DNA of 64,000 nt from Paenibacillus chondroitinus NBRC 15376 (GTDB lineage: Bacteria > Bacillota > Bacilli > Paenibacillales > NBRC-103111). Every line of letters begins with the position of its first letter. Position 1 is the first letter of the stretch. The notes below the pieces were generated by a model. The model was not told where the DNA came from. It worked only from the letters and a program-made list of their open reading frames with translations, and did no database searches. Shown here piece after piece: positions 34,042-43,638 of the stretch. A program made the translations under genes and the position numbers. The stretch covers positions 248,001 through 312,000 of the forward strand of contig NZ_BILW01000005.1 in assembly GCF_004000765.1 (NCBI RefSeq), given 5' to 3'.

Positions 34042-35456
34042 ACAACCAAGAGATCGTATCAAAATTATGGAACTTATGTAATGTTCTCCGAGATGACGGG
34101 ATTACGTATCACCAATATGTAACTGAACTTACTTACATTCTGTTTTTGAAAATGGCAAAGGAAACAGAGACAGAAAAGGAAATCCCTGAGCAGTACCGTT
34201 GGGATCAACTGCTCAAGCCAAAGGGCATTGAACTTAAGAAATATTATAAGGAGCTGCTCAACCACTTAGGCGAGGATACCAAAGGTCGAGTACGTGAGAT
34301 TTATGCAGGTGCTTCCTCGAATATCGATGAGCCAAAGAATCTGGAGAAGCTCATTACTTCGATTGATGCGCTCGATTGGTATTCGGCTAAAGAAGAAGGA
34401 CTCGGCAACCTGTACGAGGGCTTGCTTGAGAAGAATGCAAACGAGAAGAAGTCTGGAGCTGGTCAGTACTTTACCCCTCGAGTGTTAATCGACGTGATGA
34501 CGAAGCTTGTTAATCCGCAACCTGGGGAACGGTGCAATGACCCTGCTTGCGGTACATTCGGTTTTATGATTGCTGCGGATCGATATGTGAAGGATCAAAC
34601 CGATGATTTGTTTGCACTATCTCCTGAGTTACAGGACTTTCAGCGGAAACAGGCCTTCACTGGCTCTGAACTTGTCCATGAGACCCATCGCTTGGCATTA
34701 ATGAACGCCATGCTGCATGACATCGAAGGACCAATCAAGCTGGGCGATACTTTGTCTAATCAAGGTAAGACAATGAAAGATTTTGATGTCGTGCTCACGA
34801 ATCCGCCATTCGGAACGAAAAAAGGTGGTGAGCGTGCGACACGTGATGACTTCACTTACCCTACGTCCAATAAGCAGTTGAACTTCTTACAGCACATCTA
34901 CCGTAGCTTGAAAGCAAACAATGAAGCACGTGCAGCCGTCGTTCTTCCAGATAACGTTCTGTTTGCTGATGGTGATGGCGCATCTATTCGTAATGACTTG
35001 ATGGACAAATGTAATTTGCATACGATTCTAAGAATGCCTACTGGGATCTTCTACGCACAGGGCGTTAAGACCAATGTACTTTTCTTTACGCGCGGCAAGT
35101 CCGATAAGGACAATACGAAAGAAGTATGGATCTATGATTTACGCACTAACATGCCATCGTTCGGCAAAACAAACCCACTCAAGGTAGAGCATTTTGATGA
35201 GTTTGTTTCGGCTTACACTGCAGAAGACCGTCACAAGGTACAGGATGAGCGTTGGAATGTGTTTACTCGACAACAAATCCGAGTGAAGAGTAACAGCCTT
35301 GATTTAGGGCTTATTCGTGATGACAGTGTTCTCGACTACGACGATCTTCCTGATCCAATTGAAAGCGGAGAGGAAGTCGTAGCTCAGCTTGAAGAAGCGG
35401 TTGACTTGATCATGAGCGTTGTGAAAGAACTGAAGTCATTGGAGGTTAGTCGCTAA
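34038..35456 (+). CDS. hsdM: type I DNA methyltransferase, M subunit
   Basis: 472 residues: an N-terminal helical HsdM domain, then an N6-adenine methyltransferase domain with the SAM-binding motif DPACGTFGFMIA near 168 and catalytic NPPFG near 255. It methylates adenine in the target site named by HsdS and forms the M2S core to which HsdR binds. The GTG start overlaps the hsdR stop, and its stop overlaps hsdS (TAATG). Confidence 0.95.
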   Translation: MNNQEIVSKLWNLCNVLRDDGITYHQYVTELTYILFLKMAKETETEKEIPEQYRWDQLLKPKGIELKKYYKELLNHLGEDTKGRVREIYAGASSNIDEPKNLEKLITSIDALDWYSAKEEGLGNLYEGLLEKNANEKKSGAGQYFTPRVLIDVMTKLVNPQPGERCNDPACGTFGFMIAADRYVKDQTDDLFALSPELQDFQRKQAFTGSELVHETHRLALMNAMLHDIEGPIKLGDTLSNQGKTMKDFDVVLTNPPFGTKKGGERATRDDFTYPTSNKQLNFLQHIYRSLKANNEARAAVVLPDNVLFADGDGASIRNDLMDKCNLHTILRMPTGIFYAQGVKTNVLFFTRGKSDKDNTKEVWIYDLRTNMPSFGKTNPLKVEHFDEFVSAYTAEDRHKVQDERWNVFTRQQIRVKSNSLDLGLIRDDSVLDYDDLPDPIESGEEVVAQLEEAVDLIMSVVKELKSLEVSR

Positions 35457-37096
35457 TGGCTAAGGGCAAGAAGCAAAGTATATCGGCAGAAAAATTGTTA
35501 GAACAAGCTTTGGTTCCAGAGTATGAGCAGCAGTATAACGTGCCGGAGAATTGGTTGTGGGTTACAGGGAGAACTGCTTTTGGTAATATGGAATCGACTA
35601 AGCCATCTGGAGATTTCTTTAAATATATCGATATTGATGCTATTGATAATAAAAACCAGAGGGTACTTGAACCGAAGATAATTGCAGTAGAAGAAGCTCC
35701 AAGTAGAGCTAGCCGTAAAGTGAATGAAGGAGATACTTTATTTTCACTAGTCAGACCATACCTAAGAAATATTGCATATATTGATTCGTTCCATTCAGAT
35801 TGTATAGCATCTACAGGCTTTTATGTTTGCCATCCGAATAAGATGTATAACCCGCGTTATATTTACTACCTAATGACAAGTGAATATGTCGTCAATGGTC
35901 TTAATGCATATATGAAGGGAGATAATTCACCATCAATAAGAAAAGATGATATTGAGAACTTTGCATATCCACTCCCGCCCATTGCTGAGCAACAACGAAT
36001 CGTTGACCGTATTGAAAGTTTATTTGTTAAGCTTGATCAGGCAAAGGAACGCATACAAAGTGCTTTAGATAGCTTTGAAACACGTAAATCTGCTATATTG
36101 CACCAAGCTTTTACCGGAGCACTTACTGCAAAATGGCGACAAGGGCTTGGTTTAGGGATGGATAGTTGGGAAAAGAAAAAGCTTAGGGACTTAGCTAATT
36201 TTAGAGCGGGGTATGCGTTCGATAGTAATTCTTTTACACCAAAGGGCTATCAAGTTGTAAGGATGGGAAATCTTTATAATGGTAAGCTTGATCTTGATAG
36301 GAATCCAGTATTTGTTAATCCAGATATTCTCGATGATTCAGTATTTAAGAAGTCACTAATAAAAACTGGAGATATACTACTGACACTAACAGGTACTAAA
36401 TATAAGCGAGATTATGGGTATGCAGTAATGATAAACGAAGATAAGATGTTATTACTTAATCAAAGGATTGTAGCTTTGACACCTAATCAAACTGACCCAA
36501 ACTTCTTACTATATTATTTGCGTAGTGATTTGTTTAGAAATGTTTTCTTTAGTAATGAAACTGGTGGAGTTAATCAGGGCAATGTAAGCTCGAAGTTTGT
36601 TGAAAGTATCGAAATACCTTATCCAACACCTCTTGAACAACAAAAGATTGTCTCCATATTGGTGGAAGTCCTAGGAAAAGAAAATAAAGTAAAAGAACTC
36701 ATTGATGTCATTGACCAAATTGATTTAATGAAAAAGGCAATACTTGCCCGTGCTTTCCGTGGTGAACTTGGTACTAACGATCCAATTGAAGAAGTTCGGT
36801 TGGAGTTGATACTAGAATCGGTGGGTAAGGAGAACAAAAGTAAGATTACTACTAAAAATCCCTCTTTCACACAAAAACAAATAGATACGGATTTAGTTCA
36901 ATTACTAATAAAAGCTAATAGACGGTTAAGGCCAGAAGAATTTTGGGAAAAATCTGGAATAAGTGATCCGTTAAGATTTTATAGAGAACTAAAAATCTGT
37001 ATTGAACATGGCTTTGTAAATGAACTCTTTGAACAAGAGGTAACATTTTTGGAGGTAACAAGTGAGGGTAAACAATATATGGATAGAAAAGTTTAG
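35456..37096 (+). CDS. hsdS: type I specificity subunit with C-terminal extension
   Basis: 546 residues. Two target-recognition domains (about 20-175 and 240-395), each followed by a conserved helical spacer (AEQQRIVDRIESLFVKLDQA and EQQKIVSILVEVLGKENKVK). This implies a bipartite recognition sequence. Beyond residue ~445 there is an extra ~100 residues ending in a winged-helix-like segment (LRPEEFWEKSGISDPLRFYR) not found in ordinary HsdS. ptuA begins inside its last 35 bases, so expression of the two is coupled. Confidence 0.92.
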   Translation: MAKGKKQSISAEKLLEQALVPEYEQQYNVPENWLWVTGRTAFGNMESTKPSGDFFKYIDIDAIDNKNQRVLEPKIIAVEEAPSRASRKVNEGDTLFSLVRPYLRNIAYIDSFHSDCIASTGFYVCHPNKMYNPRYIYYLMTSEYVVNGLNAYMKGDNSPSIRKDDIENFAYPLPPIAEQQRIVDRIESLFVKLDQAKERIQSALDSFETRKSAILHQAFTGALTAKWRQGLGLGMDSWEKKKLRDLANFRAGYAFDSNSFTPKGYQVVRMGNLYNGKLDLDRNPVFVNPDILDDSVFKKSLIKTGDILLTLTGTKYKRDYGYAVMINEDKMLLLNQRIVALTPNQTDPNFLLYYLRSDLFRNVFFSNETGGVNQGNVSSKFVESIEIPYPTPLEQQKIVSILVEVLGKENKVKELIDVIDQIDLMKKAILARAFRGELGTNDPIEEVRLELILESVGKENKSKITTKNPSFTQKQIDTDLVQLLIKANRRLRPEEFWEKSGISDPLRFYRELKICIEHGFVNELFEQEVTFLEVTSEGKQYMDRKV

Positions 37097-38651
37097 GAAT
37101 CTACAAGATTTTAGCATAGATTTTAATCATAATACTGATTTATTAAAAGAAAATGCAAATACGACAGTTTTAATTGGGCGTAATGGAAGTGGGAAATCAA
37201 ACTTATTTGAAGCAATTGTACTAATATTTCGAGATATAGATTTAGGTGCTAGACCAAGTTTTAGCTATGAAATAGACTATACAAGAAAAGATACAACTAC
37301 TGATGAAGAACAACGAATTTTTATTAAGGCAAAGCATAAGGAACCTAATGAGAACAACATTTATAGCATAACAATTGATAATAGAATAATTGATTTTAGT
37401 ATCTTTTTTAAAAATCGGTCGATTAAATACCTTCCCAAAAATATTTTTGCATACTATTCGGGTCGAAACCAACGTTTAGAATCTTGTTTTGAAATTCATC
37501 AGCAAAGATACAAGCAGAATCTCTCTCAAAGTAAAGCAACACCATTAAGACCTTTATTTTATGTAAAAGATGAGCATAGCCAATTTGTTCTTCTTTCATA
37601 TTTCGCAAATGATTATGAAGTTGAGGAGGTAGAGTCAAAAGGCAAAAGGTTTTTGAAGAAATACTTAGATATAGATGGTATTGATTCGGTGTTATTTACT
37701 ATAAAATTACCTAAAAGGAAAATAAAGGGTGATAATTACGATTCTCGGGGATTAAAAGGAGATATTGCAGATTACATTGATACAATACAAAATTATTCAT
37801 TAGCCCCTATTTATGATAAAAATAAGAATCTTTTATATTTATTTATTCCTAATGAAGAAAAATTTAAAGAACTAGCCCTTGAGTTTGGAAATAGTATTAG
37901 TGTTTTTAAAAGACTAGAAAGTATTTATTTAACAAAGCATTTGATGAAAATAGATATATTGGTAAAAAGAAGAATTAATGACACTTCCACTGAAGTTACT
38001 CTTTCTGCACTAAGTGAAGGTGAGCAACAATTGCTAATCGTGATGGGTATGTTGAAATTGTTTGAGGACAAGGAGTCACTTTTTCTACTGGATGAACCTG
38101 ACACACATTTAAATCCTAAATGGAAAATGGAGTATCTAAAGCTATTAAAAGAAGTTGTTGGAGAAGATGTGTCTAGTCAATTGCTTATTAATACACATGA
38201 TCCGATTGTTGTTAGCGGCCTTGTTAAAGAGCAAGTTAGAATTTTATCCAAAGAGATTTTTACAGGAAAAATAACTTCTCAACAGCCTGCTACTGATCCA
38301 AGAGGAATGGGCTTTTCTGGATTACTTACAAGTGAACTTTATGGCTTTAGATCAACATTAGATCTGTACACATTAGATTTGTTAGATGAGAAAAGACGTA
38401 TATCAATTAAGAATAGACTTAGTGATGATGATAGACATAGATTATCAGAACTAAATAAAATTTTAGAAGAACTTGATTTTACGAATTATCGAGATGATGC
38501 ATATAGAATGTTTGCTTATGCTTTCAGAGAAATTGAAAGAAGAGAAGAAATTAATAATTTGATACTTACTGAAGAGGAATTAGATCGAAGGAAGCAATTG
38601 GCCAAAGATGTTTACGAAATTGTACAGCAACTCAAGGTGAATGGAATATGA
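37062..38651 (+). CDS. ptuA: Septu-like defence ATPase PtuA
   Basis: 529 residues, an ABC/SMC-type AAA ATPase: Walker A LIGRNGSGKSNLF at 38-50, signature-like LSEGEQQLL near 317, Walker B LFLLDEPDTHLNP near 341 and switch His in NTHDPIVVSG. Paired with the HNH gene that follows (ATGA overlap), this matches the two-gene Septu system, in which PtuA and PtuB form a complex that degrades DNA or tRNA during phage infection. The GTG start follows GGAGG and overlaps hsdS. OLD-like or RloA-like ATPases are alternatives, but the partner favours Septu. Confidence 0.8.
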   Translation: MRVNNIWIEKFRNLQDFSIDFNHNTDLLKENANTTVLIGRNGSGKSNLFEAIVLIFRDIDLGARPSFSYEIDYTRKDTTTDEEQRIFIKAKHKEPNENNIYSITIDNRIIDFSIFFKNRSIKYLPKNIFAYYSGRNQRLESCFEIHQQRYKQNLSQSKATPLRPLFYVKDEHSQFVLLSYFANDYEVEEVESKGKRFLKKYLDIDGIDSVLFTIKLPKRKIKGDNYDSRGLKGDIADYIDTIQNYSLAPIYDKNKNLLYLFIPNEEKFKELALEFGNSISVFKRLESIYLTKHLMKIDILVKRRINDTSTEVTLSALSEGEQQLLIVMGMLKLFEDKESLFLLDEPDTHLNPKWKMEYLKLLKEVVGEDVSSQLLINTHDPIVVSGLVKEQVRILSKEIFTGKITSQQPATDPRGMGFSGLLTSELYGFRSTLDLYTLDLLDEKRRISIKNRLSDDDRHRLSELNKILEELDFTNYRDDAYRMFAYAFREIERREEINNLILTEEELDRRKQLAKDVYEIVQQLKVNGI

Positions 38652-39463
38652 TATATATTAATATCAATAATATTTCCTTACCGCAAAATTGGGAAGAAAG
38701 AGCTGGAAGAGCACGTGAAAATGTAGCTGCATGTATCAACGCCTCTACACGCAGCATTGAAATTGATCGCAATGCACGTATATGGCGGGAGTTAAAAGGA
38801 ATATTAAAAATTCATTCCAGGAATAAATGTTGGTACTGTGAGTCTGTTCAAGGAAGGTCTGATACTGATGTCGATCATTTTAGACCTAAAAATGCAGTGC
38901 ACGAAGTAGAAGATCACGAAGGTTATTGGTGGTTAGCATTCGATTGGAAAAATTATCGCCATAGCTGCAGTTTTTGTAATCAACCAAGAGAAGGACACGG
39001 TAAACGAACGCACTTTCCATTAATGGATGAAAATTTTCGTGCAAAGTCTCAATTAGATGATATTTCACTTGAAAAACCAAAACTTTTAGATCCTGTAAAC
39101 ATTGAAGATCCTAAATTATTAAATTATCTTGAAACTGGTGAAATCGTACCATCTTATGATGAATCAGAATCACAGGAAAAATATGAAAGAGCAGCGGTTT
39201 CAATAGAAATATATAATTTAAAACAGGAATTTCTAAGAGAGCGTCGACAAGAAAAAATTAATCTTGTAAAAGAATTAATTAGAGATTACGAGGACTTTAA
39301 GTTATTTAATCCTGTAAGAGCTCAAGAAAAAAAAGCAATGATTAAAAATTATGCTTATTCAGATCAAGAATATGCAGGTGCTGTTCGTTCATATTTATCT
39401 ACAAGAAGAGAGCATTTATGGATCGAGGATATCCTAAATAGCTTGGATCTAGTCAGTGTATAA
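38648..39463 (+). CDS. ptuB: Septu-like HNH nuclease PtuB
   Basis: 271 residues. CWYCES near 61, DVDHFRPKNAV near 75 and CSFCNQ near 106 give two CXXC zinc ligands around an HNH core with a VDHF metal His; the GYWWLAFDWKNYRHSC stretch between them is typical of PtuB. The rest is helical. It overlaps ptuA by 4 bases. With PtuA it should be the effector nuclease. The terminator at 39471 ends the five-gene hsdRMS-ptuAB operon. Confidence 0.82.
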   Translation: MIYININNISLPQNWEERAGRARENVAACINASTRSIEIDRNARIWRELKGILKIHSRNKCWYCESVQGRSDTDVDHFRPKNAVHEVEDHEGYWWLAFDWKNYRHSCSFCNQPREGHGKRTHFPLMDENFRAKSQLDDISLEKPKLLDPVNIEDPKLLNYLETGEIVPSYDESESQEKYERAAVSIEIYNLKQEFLRERRQEKINLVKELIRDYEDFKLFNPVRAQEKKAMIKNYAYSDQEYAGAVRSYLSTRREHLWIEDILNSLDLVSV

Positions 39464-39470
39464 TGAAAAT

Positions 39471-39499
39471 AAAAACGGCATCTTTTAGGTGCCGTTTTT
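39471..39499. terminator. bidirectional terminator
   Basis: AAAAACGGCA pairs with TGCCGTTTTT around an inner C/G pair; serves the ptuB operon and the leftward gene at 39502. Confidence 0.85.
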
Positions 39500-39501
39500 C
39501 A

Positions 39502-39711
39502 TTAAACAATCCTAAACACACAATTCTCCTTCAAAAAATATCCTCCAGCCATCTTCACTGATATCTCACAATGAGATTCAATAACTCCACCATCGCATAT
39601 CTGTTCAAGTATCCCTTTTTTATTTCTTTGAAAAACCCCAACATAGGCTTTGTTGTGTATTGCAGCATCCAGGTGAGAGTCGGTTGAAAGATTAAAACCA
39701 GCTTTAAACAT
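39502..39711 (-). CDS. 69-residue protein beside the membrane protein gene
   Basis: Starts MFKAGFNLSTDSHLDAAIHN; GGAGG lies 6 bases before the ATG. Soluble, with no recognised domain. It is 15 bases downstream of the leftward membrane gene and should share its transcript. Both are unknown and diverge from the NACHT gene. Confidence 0.6.
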   Translation of the reverse strand: MFKAGFNLSTDSHLDAAIHNKAYVGVFQRNKKGILEQICDGGVIESHCEISVKMAGGYFLKENCVFRIV

Positions 39712-39726
39712 AAGTGACCTCCATAA

Positions 39727-40470
39727 TTAATCCTTTGTGTATTTAACTAATGAATTTTCTTTAGGGTAGTAGACGTAAGCTGGAAAAGTAACTGACTTAC
39801 GGCTTACGGGATAATTAGCCATAATGTGCCTCTCGCCGTCAAACATATAAATAAAATATAGGTCTTTAAGTTCTTCTTCTACAAGATTAACAGGTGTTTT
39901 TTCGATTTTATAAGCTGGTATACGTGGTCCATTAAACAATCTATATAAGAATCTATAGATGTAAAATAAAAAGATGTAAAAAATGTATACAATTCCAACT
40001 GCCACGAGTAGTTTTGAATTTTGCTTTGTGTTAAATAATTGCAAAATATAAGCTTTATTCAATACCGTATTTAAAAATGAAAAAATTAGTATTAAAGCAA
40101 AATTAGTAAAGATAATAATGTTGATCAATCTCTTTTTTATAGACACGCCGAAAAGGGAGATTATCCAACAAGCCAAGAGAACTATGCCAGTTAGCAGAAA
40201 TGATCCTAGATTAGTGAGAATAAATAAGTCTTGTATAAATTTAGAGAACTCAGCGGAGTCGAAAATTAAGCTTGGTATATTTAGTGTTAAGACAAGAATT
40301 AATGAAACAGATATGATTTCCAAGAAATCTTCCCAATCGCTAGTGTTTTTGGGGGTTAGTAATATATCTATTACTGTTTTGTTTGTTGTAGTGATGTTAA
40401 ATCTGATTAAAACGAAGGCAACGGTTATTAGCGGGGCTACTTTTAACAAAATTTCAATGATTCCAGACAT
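39727..40470 (-). CDS. polytopic membrane protein divergent from the NACHT gene
   Basis: 247 residues: about five hydrophobic segments in the first 170 residues, then a cytosolic C-terminal domain of ~70 residues (IYMFDGERHIMANYPVSRK). No family recognised. Only ~145 bases separate its start from that of the NACHT gene, so the promoters are back to back. It may be a membrane effector or a regulator of the NACHT protein; this is inferred from position alone. Confidence 0.65.
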   Translation of the reverse strand: MSGIIEILLKVAPLITVAFVLIRFNITTTNKTVIDILLTPKNTSDWEDFLEIISVSLILVLTLNIPSLIFDSAEFSKFIQDLFILTNLGSFLLTGIVLLACWIISLFGVSIKKRLINIIIFTNFALILIFSFLNTVLNKAYILQLFNTKQNSKLLVAVGIVYIFYIFLFYIYRFLYRLFNGPRIPAYKIEKTPVNLVEEELKDLYFIYMFDGERHIMANYPVSRKSVTFPAYVYYPKENSLVKYTKD

Positions 40471-40616
40471 GTTCTCTCTACTCCTATTATGGATATATTT
40501 GGTTGTAAGATTAATATACCACGAGACCTAGTTCTAAAGATACAAAAAATGTCTATTCAGGTCGAATCTACTATGGTAAAATTATGAAATAATATAACGC
40601 TCTAGGAGTTAATGAA

Positions 40617-43580
40617 ATGAACTATAATAACAACGAACTTACAATAACCAAACCAATTTCAGTATGGAATAGACCTTTAAATGTTGATTTTAAGGAGTTA
40701 TTTAAATCTTTAGGCAAGGCAGCATTATCAGGTGCTTTCGGGAATTGGTCAGAGGTTGCCAATAACAGCTACGAATCTCTTTGTGCACTGGGGCTTGAAA
40801 AAGACCCAGGACAAATCGCTTGGTTATTAATTTTCAAATCTAGTACACAAGCAATTTATAAATTGGTCGGTGAGTGTTCGGAACTTTTAAAGTTCGAAGA
40901 GGAGAATCAGAACACTATTTTTCAGGAGATTGAGACATCACTCGAAGGATTAGAGTTTACTATTGATGTGAATTTTTTCAATAAGCCAAAAGATCTACTC
41001 ATATTAGAAAAGATGAAGCTGCCACTAAGTAGCTTTTTATTACAATGTGGTTTAACTGAAATTGAGACTAAGTCTTTGGTTAATAGATTTCCAAGCTATT
41101 TCGTATTTGCTTTGAATGAACAATGGAGGAAGGATTCAAAGGAATACGAACCAATTAAAGCATATTTTGATACTCCCTTCACTAAAGCTACAGAACGAGA
41201 AAAGTCATGGGCAAGATATTTTTCATATTTGAAATTACAAGTTAATCAAAGAATGTTTGATGAAACCTTTAGTTTGAAAGAAGTATACGTCCCTCTAAGA
41301 GCATACTATGAAGAGAAAATCATGGATGATTCACATGATATGTTTGAGAGCAGTGAAACTACAATAAAAAATAATAAAAATAATAAAAATAATAAAGATA
41401 ATATTGTAATTGATCTTGAATTCGAATTGGAAAGATGGATCGAAAGTTCTGATAAAAGAGATGCAATTAGAGTTATAAGTGGTGGGCCAGGTTCAGGTAA
41501 ATCGTCCTTTGCGAAAATATTTGCAGCGAATTTAGTTGATAAATTGCAGTTTCCCATACTGTTTATTCCACTTCATCTTTTTGAGCTTAATGAGGATTTA
41601 ATTAATGCAGTGGGAAGATTTGTTAAGTATGATAATTTGTTAGATTCTAATCCGATTGATCCTGATAATGGTGAGCAAAGACTACTTGTTTTTTTTGATG
41701 GACTTGATGAACTTTCAAAACAAGGTCAAGTGTCTGCAGAAATTGCTAAGCATTTTGTTGAGGAACTGCAAAGGAAAGTTGATAGATTAAATTATAATGA
41801 ACTACGGATACAAGTTATTTTGACTGGAAGAGAAATTAGTGTACAACCGAGTAAAATGATTTTCAGGAATAAAAAACAAATATTGAATTTATTACCTTTT
41901 TATTTGAATGAAGAGGAGAGAAAAAAGTATACCGATGAGGAAGATTTGTTAGAAGTTGATCAAAGGGATATTTGGTGGAATTTATATGGTAAGGCAAGTG
42001 GACGATCATATTCATCATTACCTTCAGAGTTATCAGGAGATAATCTTGAAGAGATTACCTCGCAACCACTATTGAATTATTTGGTTGCACTAAGTTTTGA
42101 TCGGAAGAAAGTGGATTTTGCCAAAGAAAATAACCTTAATGCGATTTATTATGACTTACTAATTGCGGTATATGAAAGAGGTTGGGCGAATAACAAGCAT
42201 CCATCAATAAAGGATGTTAGTAGAGATCAATTTATCAGGATTTTAGAAGAAATTGCAGTGTCTGTTTGGCAATGTGACGGTAGGACAACAACAGTTGCAG
42301 AGATTGAGAAAAGCTGTAGTTCAAGCGGTCTAAGTTGGGTATTAAATAGATTTCAAGAAGGGGCTAGTAAGGGTGTTACCAGACTATTAACTGCTTTTTA
42401 TTTTAGACAATCAGGATATAGTAATTCAGGTGAACATACATTTGAATTTACTCATAAAAGTTTTGGTGAGTATCTAACTGCTAGGAGACTGGTTGCGTCT
42501 GTGAAGCTTGTTAATAAAATGATAAAGAAAAGAACAACAGATCCAGATCAAGCATGGGATGAAAGAAAGGCACTAGAGTTTTTAATATCTCTATGTGGAC
42601 AGTCCGAGATTGACATTTATTTATTTAAATTTATTAGTAATGAAATAGGAAATAGTTCTGCGAATGAATTGAAAGAATTACAAAAAACACTGATTTTATT
42701 AATAAATTTTGTATTAAGGACAGGTATGCCAATTGAACGAATAAGTCCTAGACCTGCTTATGCTGTGGAGAAAGTATGGTCGAAAAATACTGAAAAAGCT
42801 TTGATTTATTTCCTGGGTGCTGTTGCATTAAGAACAGAAAAGCATTCAAAGATTGATTGGCCTACATCAACTACTTTTGGTACATGGTTAAGGACATTAG
42901 TTGATCAACGAAAGGGACCTCGAAATCCATTTATTATGAAAACATTTATACGTATGGATTTAGAAAAATGTGATCTAGATATCGGTGATTTATATGAAAC
43001 AATGTTTTGGCATTGTATATTTGATAATGGAAGTCTTCAATATGCTAATCTTATAAATGCTAATTTAACTGGATGTAGTTTCAAAAAAACATTATTTGAT
43101 TATAGTGAAATTTCAGGTGCTCAAATGGAGTACACAGATTTAAGGGATGCTAGTTTAAGAAAAATAACAGCAAGAAGCACTAATCTAAAAGGTGCAATGC
43201 TTCAAAACACAATAATAGCCGGCGCAAGTTTTGTTGGAGCTGATTTAACTGAAGCAAACTTGGTAAAAGCAACCTCTTTCTATAAGTATCGCGACATTAA
43301 TGAACCAGCAAAATTTACACTAGCGCAACTAACTAATGCAAACTTAGCTAATTCAAAATTAAAAGGAGCCAATTTTTCAAAAGCTAACCTGACTAATGCA
43401 AACTTTAAAGGTTCAGATTTGACTGATGCGAACTTTAGAAATTCTAATGTTACAAATACAAATTTTGAAAATGCAAAGATTACCGGTGCTAAATTTATTG
43501 GTTCTTACTGCACTATAGGTGAGGAAGAGGAAAGTGATTTTGATTTAGTTATGGATGAAGTAGCGGTAGCAATTGAGTAA
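40617..43580 (+). CDS. NACHT NTPase with C-terminal pentapeptide repeats, candidate anti-phage protein
   Basis: 987 residues. Residues 1-255 form an N-terminal helical domain that I do not recognise. An Asn/Lys linker (about 251-262) follows. The NACHT domain shows Walker A SGGPGSGKSSFAK near 288, Walker B LLVFFDGLDELS near 358 and VILTGREI. A winged-helix/superhelical region comes next. From ~808 to ~965 the protein turns into pentapeptide repeats (A[N/D]LXX, for example ANLTNANFKGSDLTDANF). NACHT proteins of bacteria can act like animal NLRs, sensing phage and triggering host shutdown. The repeats may be the sensing surface. Confidence 0.85.
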   Translation: MNYNNNELTITKPISVWNRPLNVDFKELFKSLGKAALSGAFGNWSEVANNSYESLCALGLEKDPGQIAWLLIFKSSTQAIYKLVGECSELLKFEEENQNTIFQEIETSLEGLEFTIDVNFFNKPKDLLILEKMKLPLSSFLLQCGLTEIETKSLVNRFPSYFVFALNEQWRKDSKEYEPIKAYFDTPFTKATEREKSWARYFSYLKLQVNQRMFDETFSLKEVYVPLRAYYEEKIMDDSHDMFESSETTIKNNKNNKNNKDNIVIDLEFELERWIESSDKRDAIRVISGGPGSGKSSFAKIFAANLVDKLQFPILFIPLHLFELNEDLINAVGRFVKYDNLLDSNPIDPDNGEQRLLVFFDGLDELSKQGQVSAEIAKHFVEELQRKVDRLNYNELRIQVILTGREISVQPSKMIFRNKKQILNLLPFYLNEEERKKYTDEEDLLEVDQRDIWWNLYGKASGRSYSSLPSELSGDNLEEITSQPLLNYLVALSFDRKKVDFAKENNLNAIYYDLLIAVYERGWANNKHPSIKDVSRDQFIRILEEIAVSVWQCDGRTTTVAEIEKSCSSSGLSWVLNRFQEGASKGVTRLLTAFYFRQSGYSNSGEHTFEFTHKSFGEYLTARRLVASVKLVNKMIKKRTTDPDQAWDERKALEFLISLCGQSEIDIYLFKFISNEIGNSSANELKELQKTLILLINFVLRTGMPIERISPRPAYAVEKVWSKNTEKALIYFLGAVALRTEKHSKIDWPTSTTFGTWLRTLVDQRKGPRNPFIMKTFIRMDLEKCDLDIGDLYETMFWHCIFDNGSLQYANLINANLTGCSFKKTLFDYSEISGAQMEYTDLRDASLRKITARSTNLKGAMLQNTIIAGASFVGADLTEANLVKATSFYKYRDINEPAKFTLAQLTNANLANSKLKGANFSKANLTNANFKGSDLTDANFRNSNVTNTNFENAKITGAKFIGSYCTIGEEEESDFDLVMDEVAVAIE

Positions 43581-43611
43581 TTTTAGGAATGCAAAAGGAA
43601 TTTACAAATGA

Positions 43612-43638
43612 AAACGACACCCCTTCAGGGTGTCGTTT
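43612..43638. terminator. bidirectional terminator between NACHT and repressor genes
   Basis: AAACGACACCC-CTTCA-GGGTGTCGTTT, an 11-bp perfect stem. The repressor stop codon lies within its right arm. Confidence 0.9.

Noticed and set aside
40118..40531. Rightward 137-residue ORF opposite the membrane protein gene
   Set aside because: No ribosome site; the leftward frame has the membrane-helix pattern, and its partner gene has a clear ribosome site.
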